Shown: positions 17,162 to 25,748 of the stretch, in pieces
How positions within the stretch are numbered: the stretch's first letter is position 1
Layout: the number at the start of each line of letters is the position of its first letter
Source of the DNA: an uncultured Pirellulaceae bacterium
GTDB lineage: Bacteria > Planctomycetota > Planctomycetia > Pirellulales > Pirellulaceae
DNA: 64,000 nt
Direction of reading: 5' to 3'
NCBI GenBank assembly: GCA_938083195.1
Contig: CALKCK010000024.1
Span: 20,768-84,767 of the forward strand
The notes under the pieces: model-generated
The model's database searches: none
What the model saw: only the letters and a program-made list of their open reading frames with translations
Told to the model about the DNA's origin: nothing
Position numbers and translations under genes: made by a program

Positions 17162-17390
17162 ATTTTTTTAACGAAACTACAAGGTCGAAAAAGTAAATGC
17201 CGCTGTCTACCTGAGTTTATCGGAATCGGCGAGCGGTTTAAAGTCAGCAATTAGAATACGACTGCGCCGATCTAAGTTTGATCGAAAAAATATTGTGGCT
17301 TCCAACGATAGGAGGCATTAATACGGTAATTCATGAAAAGATTGCGGGCGGACTGACGCAGGGATTTTGTCGAGTTATTCGATTTAACGC

Positions 17391-17426
17391 AAAAAAGCCG
17401 ACTCCCACGAATGGGGGTCGGCTTTG
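17391..17426 (-). terminator. rho-independent terminator of the HtrA gene
   Basis: A 13-bp stem (AAAGCCGACTCCC with GGGGGTCGGCTTT, one G-T pair) closes a short loop, and on the minus strand it is followed by a T-run. It begins 16 bases past the HtrA stop, so the DUF4440 gene downstream needs its own promoter. Confidence 0.85.
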
Positions 17427-17441
17427 TGAGAGCCTAAACAA

Positions 17442-18926
17442 TTAGCTTTCAATAACAACGAATCGAGAGCCGATTTGACTCTTGGTTAAGAAAAGCAAGC
17501 TTTCGTTAAGGTCTAGCTCGCTCATCAATTGATTGAATTGATTTAACGATTCGATTTTGTTGTGATTGACCTCAACTAAGATCATGCCTGGCACCAAACC
17601 TGCACGGTGTGCGTGCCCTCCTGGCTCGATGGCTAAAATTAAGACTCCTTCCGTTGCATCAATTCCCATTTTCCGTGCGACCGTAGCATCGAAATCTCCT
17701 ACTCGAATTCCCAATCGTCCCGATGATGTTCGGTTTGAATGACTCGTATGCATTAGCTCCCCTGAGTCCTCGCTAGGACGGTTGGGTTGCGACTGAGGCA
17801 CACAATTTAGGTCTTCGAGGACTCCATTACGATTAATGACCAGTTGATAGGATTGCCCAACGACGGCCCGTTCTACAAATGTTTGGAATTCATTGGGTGC
17901 GGAAACTGGTGCTCCCGCAAATTTTAAAAGGATGTCACCAGTGCGAACGCCAGCATTGGCAGCCGGCGATTCAGGAAGTACGTGAGTAACCAAAAGCCCT
18001 TGTTTGGGAGGTACATTAAAATGATCGGCCAGCTTTTGGGTGATGGGTTGGATTCCGACACCTAGGAAAGCTCGCTGGACGTTTCCGTGATCAATTAACT
18101 GATTGGCAACCCAGTTTGCTAAATTTATTGGAACTGCAAAACCAACACCGTCGCTCCCGCCACTGCTTGAAGAGATTGCGGTGTTAATTCCGATTACTTC
18201 GCCGTCCAAGTTGACCATTGGTCCACCACTGTTACCCGGGTTGATGGCGGCATCCGTTTGGATGTGATTTTCACTATCTGATAATCCGATGCCCCTCCCC
18301 TTCGCGCTGATGATTCCGGCGGTAACTGTACTCTCAAGTCCAAATGGTTGCCCCAAGGCTAATACCCAATCACCGACATAAGCGCCGTTACTATTACCTA
18401 TTTTGGCAGCGTTTAGATTTTTAGCATTAGGGATTCGAACGATGGCGATATCGGTTTTGGGATCGGTCATTACCTGCTCCGCCATGAATTCACGGCCGTC
18501 ATGCAAACGGACGATAATCGATCCTGCGCCGGCGACTACGTGATTATTCGTCATGATCCAACCGCTGGAATCAATAATGACTCCAGAGCCAACGCCACCT
18601 TTGGCGGGCATTCCGTTGGGTGTTTGCCCTGCATTCCGCAAGCTGTCTGTTCTGTTTTCGATAGCTACGACCGAGGGAAGAAGTTGATTTGAAATATGCC
18701 GAAATGCTTGAGACAGATTTTTTGCCGATTGGATTGCATTTTTCGTTTCGCTATCCGTAAGAGATTTTAGTGGTGGCGCAGTAAACGTAACTGGCGGTTT
18801 AACACTATCTTTTGTAATTCCAGTTCCTAGAACCGAAGATGCATGCCCAATCGCTACCGTGCTCAGCAAGAATGCGGTTACCATGCATGCAATGCAACCG
18901 GTTCGTATGCTTCTGGCTATTTTCAT
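17442..18926 (-). CDS. HtrA/DegP-like serine protease with two PDZ domains
   Basis: A 494-residue periplasmic quality-control protease. The signal peptide (about 1-30) is followed by a trypsin-like domain with all three catalytic residues: His in MTNNHVVAGAG, Asp in KTDIAIVRI, and Ser in GNSGGPMVNLDGEVIG. PDZ1 contains AFLGVGIQPITQKLADHF and GLLVTHVLPESPAANAGVRTG; PDZ2 contains RLGIRVGDFDATVARKMG and EPGGHAHRAGLVPG. ATG 18926 is supported by AGGGAG about seven bases upstream. The gene is followed by its own terminator. A hairpin-forming inverted repeat lies in its leader. The protein probably degrades or refolds damaged envelope proteins. Confidence 0.94.
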   Translation of the reverse strand: MKIARSIRTGCIACMVTAFLLSTVAIGHASSVLGTGITKDSVKPPVTFTAPPLKSLTDSETKNAIQSAKNLSQAFRHISNQLLPSVVAIENRTDSLRNAGQTPNGMPAKGGVGSGVIIDSSGWIMTNNHVVAGAGSIIVRLHDGREFMAEQVMTDPKTDIAIVRIPNAKNLNAAKIGNSNGAYVGDWVLALGQPFGLESTVTAGIISAKGRGIGLSDSENHIQTDAAINPGNSGGPMVNLDGEVIGINTAISSSSGGSDGVGFAVPINLANWVANQLIDHGNVQRAFLGVGIQPITQKLADHFNVPPKQGLLVTHVLPESPAANAGVRTGDILLKFAGAPVSAPNEFQTFVERAVVGQSYQLVINRNGVLEDLNCVPQSQPNRPSEDSGELMHTSHSNRTSSGRLGIRVGDFDATVARKMGIDATEGVLILAIEPGGHAHRAGLVPGMILVEVNHNKIESLNQFNQLMSELDLNESLLFLTKSQIGSRFVVIES

Positions 18927-19375
18927 TTTTTTCTCCCTAAATTAATTTTTGCAGGTTTGCCGAATTGCAAACCCGCGAGCCGTTTTTTATTTTGAAAATC
19001 AAATGGCATTCACGGTTGATTGAAACGCGAGTTTCTCCGAGGTGATTTGCGTACGGTGAGTCCAGCTGACCTTTTTTGATCATGAGCACCCATCCTTATC
19101 GAGTTTCATTGGCGACAACAGCTACAAAGCACACGCTGTGCCAAAAGTAGTTCCGTGAGGTAGAGTTTTAAAAAAGCGGCGATCTTCCGTGAAAACGATG
19201 GCGTTGATGGAAATTAAATTGTCGCGAAAAGTGAATTGTTTTGTTTGGGATGGGGCAAAAAGCCGCGGTGTCCAAGCATGCCCCGTGATCCTCCTCATCA
19301 ACAAATTCTGATTTTGGTTTATAATACGACCGTGAAATCCCACTCGGTGTTTGTTAACAGCGCGAGACCTCTGAA
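18927..19375. other. divergent regulatory gap between HtrA and the histidine kinase, with an inverted repeat
   Basis: About 450 bases with no convincing gene. An inverted repeat GGTTTGC-CGAATT-GCAAACC (18954-18973) lies 28-47 bases upstream of the HtrA start and could be an operator or a leader hairpin. A TATAAT (19320-19325) lies about 50 bases before the kinase ATG, without a good -35 box. An open frame at 19122-19457 on the minus strand overlaps the kinase start and looks spurious. Confidence 0.4.
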
Positions 19376-20833
19376 ATGAAACTGGCTGCAAAATTATCGC
19401 TTGTTTCAGTGATTGCCGTGATCGCTGTACTTGCTGCATCAAATTATTTTGCTGCACAAATTGCGATATCCAAGATCAAGAAAGATCATGAAGCGTACGC
19501 GTTGAAAAAGGCGTCACAAATGGAACGCCCAATTTTAGATGCCTGGCAATCGGGGGGAGTGGAGGCGATGCGGGCTGCCTTAGATTCAGAAGGGACGCAG
19601 CCAATTGCGAGGTGGGTTTGGTTTGAAGAATCAGTCACCGCGACGACACGTCCATCTGCGTCGGCTGATTTTTCCACCGTTGTCATGCGTCAAGAGATTA
19701 CGTCTTTTGTTTCAACCGCTGGCGATGGTGGGCATCTGCTGCATACCTATTATCCTGTAGATCTTGGCGTCGCGCGGGTAGGTGGTCTCGAATTCACAAA
19801 ATCACTGGATGACTATGATCGAGAGACGATGAGCAAGCTCATTGAATTTTTGTTTGTTGTTGGGTTCTTATCGATCGTTTCGATTCTTGTTGTCTGGGTT
19901 GCAGGGGTGAGGTTGGTGACCAATCCATTAAATCAATTGACAGCGGCGACAAAGCGAATCGGGGAAGGTGACTATCTTCACCGGGTTGAGTTGAATGGCA
20001 ACGGCGAGTTAGCTCAACTCGCTCGATCTATTAATGAAATGTCTGAACATTTGGATGCTCAGAAATCTGCAATTGAGCGTGAAACTCAGGATAAGTTGCG
20101 GGTTACGCAACAATTACGCCATGCTGATCGTTTGAAAACAGTGGGGCGAATGGCGGCGAGCATCGCCCACGAAATTGGAACCCCATTGAGTGTTGTGTCA
20201 GGTAGAGCGGCGTTAATTGCAAACGGGAATTTGTCGGTTGAAAAGCAAAAGCAAAACGCGGAGATAATACAATCGGAAACTGATCGCATCACAGATATGA
20301 TTCGGCAAGTTTTAGATTTTGCGAGGCAGTTGCCCAGTGAAAAGACTAAAGTTGATCTGAATGAAATTCTGATTCAAGTGATTGAATTGCTGACGACGGT
20401 AGCCGAGCGAAACAGCATCGTGATGAAATCAGCGCTTGCCGGTACTCAGGCACTCGCCTTCGTAGACGGTGGACAAATCCGGCAAGTATTGACAAATATG
20501 ATGGTCAATGGAATTCAGGCAATGAAGCCAGGGGGGACATTGCATTTAACGCTAAGCCAGTCTTCGCCAGAGTCGGGCGAGGGAAGCAATCTTGGGTCGT
20601 TTGAATGGCAAATAAATGTGAGGGATGAGGGGTGTGGGATCCCTGAGGAGAATCTTGAAAGTATTTTTGAACCATTCTTTACAACCAAGGATGTTGGTGA
20701 TGGCACCGGACTTGGTTTGTCGCTGGCTTACAATATGATTCAGGAGCAAGGTGGGCGAATCGAAGTCAGCAGCGAACCTGGGAAAGGTTCAGAGTTTCGA
20801 ATTTTTCTGCCTGGCCTGCCGCGTGAAGTTTAA
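19376..20833 (+). CDS. sensor histidine kinase (HAMP, HisKA, HATPase)
   Basis: A 485-residue membrane kinase. Membrane segments at about 8-28 and 158-178 bracket a periplasmic sensor of about 125 residues. A HAMP domain follows ([18 protein letters not shown], about 183-235), then the phospho-acceptor His265 in [16 protein letters not shown], and an ATPase domain with N, G1, F and G2 boxes ([36 protein letters not shown]). The sequence is closest to the NtrB/ZraS group, which pairs with sigma54 activators. Such a regulator, convergently oriented, ends five bases away, so the two are very likely partners. The signal is unknown. Confidence 0.93.
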   Translation: MKLAAKLSLVSVIAVIAVLAASNYFAAQIAISKIKKDHEAYALKKASQMERPILDAWQSGGVEAMRAALDSEGTQPIARWVWFEESVTATTRPSASADFSTVVMRQEITSFVSTAGDGGHLLHTYYPVDLGVARVGGLEFTKSLDDYDRETMSKLIEFLFVVGFLSIVSILVVWVAGVRLVTNPLNQLTAATKRIGEGDYLHRVELNGNGELAQLARSINEMSEHLDAQKSAIERETQDKLRVTQQLRHADRLKTVGRMAASIAHEIGTPLSVVSGRAALIANGNLSVEKQKQNAEIIQSETDRITDMIRQVLDFARQLPSEKTKVDLNEILIQVIELLTTVAERNSIVMKSALAGTQALAFVDGGQIRQVLTNMMVNGIQAMKPGGTLHLTLSQSSPESGEGSNLGSFEWQINVRDEGCGIPEENLESIFEPFFTTKDVGDGTGLGLSLAYNMIQEQGGRIEVSSEPGKGSEFRIFLPGLPREV

Positions 20834-20838
20834 TTTAG

Positions 20839-22227
20839 CTATTCAGAACTCGGTTGTTCATACCGAATCAGTTTCCGATAGAGAGTCTTCCGGTCAAGAC
20901 CAAGGATTTTTGAAGCCAGGGTTCGATTGCCATCAACGGTGTCAAGCACGTGTAAAATGTATCGTTTCTCGACCTCTTCGAGCGACCGCAGTTCTTCTGG
21001 TTTATCACTGGCAATCACCATCGTTCTGGATTGATAATTTCGGATGGTCTCCGGTAAATCTTCGATCCGTAACTTCTTTCCTTCGGAGAGCGTAACGGCT
21101 CTTTCCATGGCATTTCTGAGTTCGCGGACGTTACCCGGCCATTGGTAATCGAGGAGTCGCTGAGCGACGCTTTCTGTGATTTCTCTAAGTTCAACGTCTG
21201 TTTTTTCACTAAATATTTTTACAAAGAACTGAGCCAGCGTCAGGATATCGCTACTTCGCTGGCGAAGGGGTGGAAGGTGAATTGGGATTACGTTAATGCG
21301 GTAAAATAAGTCCTCGCGAAACGTACCTGCTTCGACGGCGGACTCAAGATCGCGGTTTGTGGCTGCGACGAGTCGGGCGTCGAATGGGATTTCATCAGTT
21401 CCTCCCACGGGACGAACACAGTTCGCCTCGAGTGCACGAAGTAGTTTCGGTTGCATCGTAGGTGACATTTCGCCGATTTCGTCGAGAAATAAAGTACCTC
21501 CGTTTGCTCCTACCAATAATCCCTCGTGGTCATGATCGGCTCCAGTAAATGCGCCCGCTACATGACCAAACAGTTCGCTTTCCATTAGCGATTCAGGGAG
21601 GGCGGCACAGTTGATGGCGACGAAGGGTTTGTCTCTACGTTTACTGTGTTGGTGAACGGAATGGGCGGCTAGTTCTTTGCCGGAACCACTCTCACCAGTA
21701 ATTAGAACGGTGGTGTCGACCGCAGCGACTTGTGATAGTTGTTTATAGAGTTCCTGCATCGCAGGACTCTTTCCAATAAGTTTTCCAAACGAGACGTCAA
21801 TGTTGAGCGAGTTTTTTAATTGGCGAACTTCTTGCTGTAATCGAGCTTGCTTGATCGCTCGTTCAAGCGCGATTTGTAAAAGTTCCATGTCTAACGGTTT
21901 GGTGACAAAGTCGAAGGCACCCGCTCGGATTGCAGAGACGGCCGCTTCAAAACTGCCAAAGGCCGTCATGACAACTACGGGAAGTTCGGGATGATTTCGA
22001 TTAACTTCTTGGCAAAATTCAATCCCATTCATGTCGGGCATTTTTAAATCGGTCAGGACGACATCAAACACTCGGTCTTTGAGAAGTTCTATTGCCAACG
22101 CGGCTTTTGTTTTCCATTCAACTTCAAAACCACTCGGATTAAGGGTGTCAACCAGCATTTCACACATGGACTGCTGGTCATCGACAATCAGGATGCGCGG
22201 CGGGAAAATGTCGGAATCGTCAGTCAT
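20839..22227 (-). CDS. NtrC-family sigma54-dependent response regulator
   Basis: A 462-residue activator. The receiver domain (about 10-125) has the acidic pair Asp16/Asp17 and phospho-acceptor Asp60 (VVLTDLKMPD). The AAA+ domain (about 150-380) has Walker A GESGSGKE, the sigma54-contact loop GAFTGA, and FLDEIGEMSP. The C-terminal Fis-type helix-turn-helix ends with SKILGLDRKTLYRKL. It is the probable partner of the convergent kinase, whose stop codon is five bases away. Upstream it is divergent from the DUF4440 copy B and Gly-rich protein genes, which are candidate targets. A weak sigma54-like site is discussed in that gap. Confidence 0.94.
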   Translation of the reverse strand: MTDDSDIFPPRILIVDDQQSMCEMLVDTLNPSGFEVEWKTKAALAIELLKDRVFDVVLTDLKMPDMNGIEFCQEVNRNHPELPVVVMTAFGSFEAAVSAIRAGAFDFVTKPLDMELLQIALERAIKQARLQQEVRQLKNSLNIDVSFGKLIGKSPAMQELYKQLSQVAAVDTTVLITGESGSGKELAAHSVHQHSKRRDKPFVAINCAALPESLMESELFGHVAGAFTGADHDHEGLLVGANGGTLFLDEIGEMSPTMQPKLLRALEANCVRPVGGTDEIPFDARLVAATNRDLESAVEAGTFREDLFYRINVIPIHLPPLRQRSSDILTLAQFFVKIFSEKTDVELREITESVAQRLLDYQWPGNVRELRNAMERAVTLSEGKKLRIEDLPETIRNYQSRTMVIASDKPEELRSLEEVEKRYILHVLDTVDGNRTLASKILGLDRKTLYRKLIRYEQPSSE

Positions 22228-22654
22228 AGAATCAATGGAGGCGATGGTTGTTGATAGGGTAAATGCTGTAGCTCCTTAATTTAGCAGGAGTGATTCGGAG
22301 GGAGAAGCTTGCTGAGGATTTCTCGGATCGATATTTATTGAGAGTCTGAGTGAGGTGAGAAATTGCGTTGGTGAGACAGGTGAGAAGGAACGATTTAAAG
22401 ACGGCATTTGTCTGCTGGCGAACCTAAAGCCGGATCATCGGAACAGTCATTAAATTCTGGCTGGTCGAATTAAATATCTTACTCCAAGTTAAATAGTTAT
22501 CGACTTCGGATTCAGCTGTCTTATAATCCAGAAACGGATTCTCTACGCGTCCGGTCATCTGTCCAGTTTGTTTGATAAACTAGGCTTGAAAGACCGGAAT
22601 AATAGCTTGGTGAGTCAACGACTCACTCGATTTTTCAGATTTGGATTTAGATCA
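22228..22654. other. divergent gap between NtrC-type gene and DUF4440 copy B, possible promoters
   Basis: No gene is supported in these 427 bases. A GG-N10-GC element (GG 22417-22418, GC 22429-22430; TGGCGAACCTAAAGC) has the sigma54 spacing on the plus strand but matches the full consensus only partly. A TATAAT at 22522-22527 has no good -35 box. Both are about 130-240 bases before the ATG at 22655. Confidence 0.3.
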
Positions 22655-23620
22655 ATGGTTCGCTTTTTCAGTTGGGTTGCGCTCGTCTTGTTTTCGTCTC
22701 TGGTTTCGGTTGGATTTTGTCAAGAGGTTAGTTTTCCACCTGTGGAGACGGCCGTCCAAGAACCGTCCACGAAAATTTTGCCACCGGTCGGTGTAGATCG
22801 GGATCGATTTGAATATCTAGCGATCGAAGACGCTATCGCTGATTACTTGGATGCGATCAATCGGCGGGATGCTCAGCGAGCGGCAAGTTATTGGAGTCGC
22901 CGCGGGGAATGGACGCGGAAGAACGGAGAACGCGTTAGTGGTCGTGATCAGATTGCGAGGGCGATTGAAGAGTCGTTTGCGCAAGAAGCTGACGGGACAA
23001 CCACTGCCTTAAATGAAGTTTCGATACGCCTGATCACCCCCAATGTAGCGTTAGAGGAGGGCGTGGCCGTAGTCAGTTCACCAGAGAGTGAACGACAAAC
23101 TCCTTATTCGGTGGTTCATGTGAAAATGGACGATGGTTGGAAAATTGATTCTGTTCGTGCTACTCGAGTGCCGGTAGCCCCTCAAAAGATCTCACAGTTG
23201 GAATCTTTAAGCTGGCTGATCGGTGATTGGCGAGATGAGGTTTCGGGGGGGATTAGCGTAGAAACAAATGCTAAATGGACACAGGGTGATCATTCCATTC
23301 GGCGTTCATTTCAGATGTTTGACGAGACCGGTCTTCGGGAACAAGCGACGCAAGTGATCCTGTGGGATGCAAAACTTGGCCATGTTCGTTCTTGGATTTT
23401 TGATGCCCATGGTGGTTTTGGGGTAGGAGTTTGGAAGCAGGTGGAAGGAAATATTTGGGCTGTCGAAACGGAATTTCAAATGGCCGATGGGGGGATTGCT
23501 TCCGCTACCAACGTTTACAAAATTATTGATGATTCGAGACTGGAGTTTTCTTCCACTGCTCGTAAACTAAATGGCGTCGTCCTACCTGATACTCAGCCAG
23601 TTTTAGTGAATAGAAAGTAA
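22655..23620 (+). CDS. secreted DUF4440/SnoaL-like protein with lipocalin-like C-terminus (copy B)
   Basis: About 321 residues. The signal peptide (MVRFFSWVALVLFSSLVSVG, cleaved near FCQE) is followed by a DUF4440/SnoaL domain (AIADYLDAINRRDAQRAASY and VSGRDQIARAIEESF). The C-terminal domain resembles copies A and C: SWLIGDWRDEVSGG, TQVILWDAKLGHVRSWIFDA, SATNVYKI. ATG 22655 gives the best signal peptide; the upstream TTG frame is ignored. The Gly-rich secreted protein gene follows 61 bases later and probably shares the transcript. Divergent from an NtrC-type regulator, which may control it. No active-site residues are certain. Confidence 0.87.
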   Translation: MVRFFSWVALVLFSSLVSVGFCQEVSFPPVETAVQEPSTKILPPVGVDRDRFEYLAIEDAIADYLDAINRRDAQRAASYWSRRGEWTRKNGERVSGRDQIARAIEESFAQEADGTTTALNEVSIRLITPNVALEEGVAVVSSPESERQTPYSVVHVKMDDGWKIDSVRATRVPVAPQKISQLESLSWLIGDWRDEVSGGISVETNAKWTQGDHSIRRSFQMFDETGLREQATQVILWDAKLGHVRSWIFDAHGGFGVGVWKQVEGNIWAVETEFQMADGGIASATNVYKIIDDSRLEFSSTARKLNGVVLPDTQPVLVNRK

Positions 23621-23681
23621 CGCTCAACTTAGTTGAGGAATGAAATAAGCAATGTTAGACATCTTTTTTGGATATGGAAAA

Positions 23682-25481
23682 ATGAAGTTTTTAAGTTTGG
23701 CTGTTGTCGTTTTGCTGACAGTTGGCACGTTTGCTACTGACGCCCACGCGCAACGTCGCGGTGGTGGCGGTCGAAGTATGTCGTCCGGTGGTTCGCGAAC
23801 GCCTTCGTCGGGAGGGGGGAACCGGTCATCACGAAGTTCAGACTTCAATCGAGGTAGCAGCCAATCATTAGGTGGTGCTAATAGCCGTCAATCGAGTAAC
23901 AATACGCGTTCATTTTCAATGCCGAATAGTTTTTCATCGGGCAGTGGCAATGCGAGTAATCGACGAGGTGAACCAAGTTCTGCGAATCAAGCGAGGCCTA
24001 ATGGTAATTTTAGCAACGGCGGGTCGGCTCGCGGGAACCAACCATTCGACAAGCCCTCACAGAATCAGCTGAATGACTTTTTAAACATGCCTAAGGGGTC
24101 CAATGACCGTCAACGCAGCGGTGGGAATTTGAGTCCCAACGATTACAACGGGAAAACCTACCAAGGCGAAAATTACAACGTCGAATCGTACAAGGGAAGT
24201 GGGAGCGGGACGACCGACGGCGGGGTTAATTATGGTGGTGCCGCTGGCGGAATTGTGGTTACCGATGCTCAGGGTAATAAGCGTGTTGTCGGTGGGTCTG
24301 CGGGGGCAGCCTCCGATGGTACCAATGCGGTTGCTGGACGCGGCGGCTACGCGGGTGGGAAAAATACAGATGGTTCTGCTGCCGGCGTTCGGGGTGGTTC
24401 ACGTGTTGCTACTGATGGCGAAACAATCGTCGGTTCAAGAACGGCCGTTGGTGGCGCTCGAGATGCTCAAGGGAATGTGCGTGGTGGTTTTGCTGGCGGT
24501 TATATCGGGACCGATGGGAATACGACTGTTGCCGGTGCCGGCTCGGCTCGCGGGCAATCTAATGTTGATGGATCTGGAGGATATGCAGCTCGTGGGGGAA
24601 GAATGGCGACCGACGGAACTAACACGGTCGTCCAGCGCGGCGCGTCGGCGGGTGTACGAGACGCTAACGGAAATGCGCGTGGCGTCACAGTTGGTGGTTC
24701 ACGAGCAACCGATGGATACAACACCTACGGGCAGGCAGGAGCGGCGCGGTATGTGACTGGCCCTGGTGGAAATGTTTACGCGACCGGGGGATACGCAGCG
24801 GGATATAACGGCATTGTCACGAGCTACGGTCAAGCGGCTGCAGTCCGAACGAGTTTTGGAGGATATCACTCCTACTACAACCCACGCTGGTACGCTCGTT
24901 ATCCGGGGGCGTGGTATGCAGCGGGTATTGCAACCGCAGCGTGGTGGTTGACGCCATCGTATGGTTATACCTCGGGCTATTGTGGTTGCAATGAAGCCCC
25001 TGTCTCATACCAGTATGGTAACGATGGAATTTATGTCGAGAACGGTAATGTCTATATTGGTGAAGATCCAATCGCAACAGAGGAAGAGTACTACAATCAG
25101 GCTGCAAAGATTGCAGATGATTATTCTGATTTAGACGACACCGAGGGCGCCGACGACTGGATGCCCTTAGGTGTCTTTGCAGTCGTTACTCCCGGGCAAA
25201 CCAAATCTGATTTGACGTTGCAACTCGCCCTGAACAAAGACGGATTGATTCGAGGTAATTTGTCAGTTGGTTTGACTGACGAAGTTATTCAGGTCCAAGG
25301 GAGCGTGGATAAAGAAACGCAACGCGTTGCATTCAAATTGGTTGGCAAGGGCGACATTTTGATCGAAGCCGGACTTTACAATCTAACGGAAGACGTACTG
25401 ACGGTGTTGGTGCATCGGGGTGATAATCGTCAGGAGGAACGCGGTTTGGTTCGTCTCCAAGATGGTGAAGAGAAAAAATAG
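23682..25481 (+). CDS. large secreted Gly/Ser/Asn-rich repeat protein with conserved C-terminal domain
   Basis: About 599 residues. The signal peptide ends at AHAQ; an Arg/Gly/Ser-rich low-complexity stretch (to about 150) follows. Then comes a degenerate Gly-rich repeat region (about 185-385) with recurring ATDG/GTDGNT and RDAQGNVRGG units, and a Trp/Tyr-rich segment (WYAAGIATAAWWLTPSYGY). The C-terminal domain of about 150 residues (YGNDGIYVENGNVYIGED, then WMPLGVFAVV and GSVDKETQRVAFKL) is shared with the protein at 33455-34831. This layout suggests a cell-surface or matrix protein: repeats, a possible membrane or aggregation segment, then a folded beta domain. ATG 23682 is used; an ATG 30 bases upstream is less likely. 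A terminator follows the gene. Confidence 0.85.
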   Translation: MKFLSLAVVVLLTVGTFATDAHAQRRGGGGRSMSSGGSRTPSSGGGNRSSRSSDFNRGSSQSLGGANSRQSSNNTRSFSMPNSFSSGSGNASNRRGEPSSANQARPNGNFSNGGSARGNQPFDKPSQNQLNDFLNMPKGSNDRQRSGGNLSPNDYNGKTYQGENYNVESYKGSGSGTTDGGVNYGGAAGGIVVTDAQGNKRVVGGSAGAASDGTNAVAGRGGYAGGKNTDGSAAGVRGGSRVATDGETIVGSRTAVGGARDAQGNVRGGFAGGYIGTDGNTTVAGAGSARGQSNVDGSGGYAARGGRMATDGTNTVVQRGASAGVRDANGNARGVTVGGSRATDGYNTYGQAGAARYVTGPGGNVYATGGYAAGYNGIVTSYGQAAAVRTSFGGYHSYYNPRWYARYPGAWYAAGIATAAWWLTPSYGYTSGYCGCNEAPVSYQYGNDGIYVENGNVYIGEDPIATEEEYYNQAAKIADDYSDLDDTEGADDWMPLGVFAVVTPGQTKSDLTLQLALNKDGLIRGNLSVGLTDEVIQVQGSVDKETQRVAFKLVGKGDILIEAGLYNLTEDVLTVLVHRGDNRQEERGLVRLQDGEEKK

Positions 25482-25545
25482 TTTGGGTCGACTCGAATCC
25501 AATTTTTCTTGATGGATTGGAAAGCGGTCGTGAATTTGAAAAACG

Positions 25546-25577
25546 AAGGGGGTCGGTTGTCCGACTCCCTTTTTTTG
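25546..25577 (+). terminator. rho-independent terminator of the Gly-rich protein gene
   Basis: An 11-bp stem (AAGGGGGTCGG with CCGACTCCCTT, one G-T pair) with a TTGT loop is followed by a run of seven or more T. It lies 65 bases past the stop at 25481. Confidence 0.85.
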
Positions 25578-25748
25578 TCAACTTAAAAATTGAATAAACG
25601 ATGCGAATATAATTATTTCTCGTGAGCCTGCAACGCCAGCAGCGGAATTGAGGAAGGTTAACGCCTTCATGAAGTCATGGGCAACGAAATCCGATATTCG
25701 ATTAGGAGCGATAGTATCCTGTCGCTCTCAGTTTTCGGGGGATTTGAC

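Noticed and set aside
19122..19457. Minus-strand open frame of 111 codons upstream of the histidine kinase
   Set aside because: It overlaps the kinase start and has basic, non-protein-like composition.
24140..24800. CRISPR-like regularity in the Gly-rich gene
   Set aside because: The regularity is at the protein level (Gly-rich repeats) with varied DNA, not identical repeats with unique spacers.
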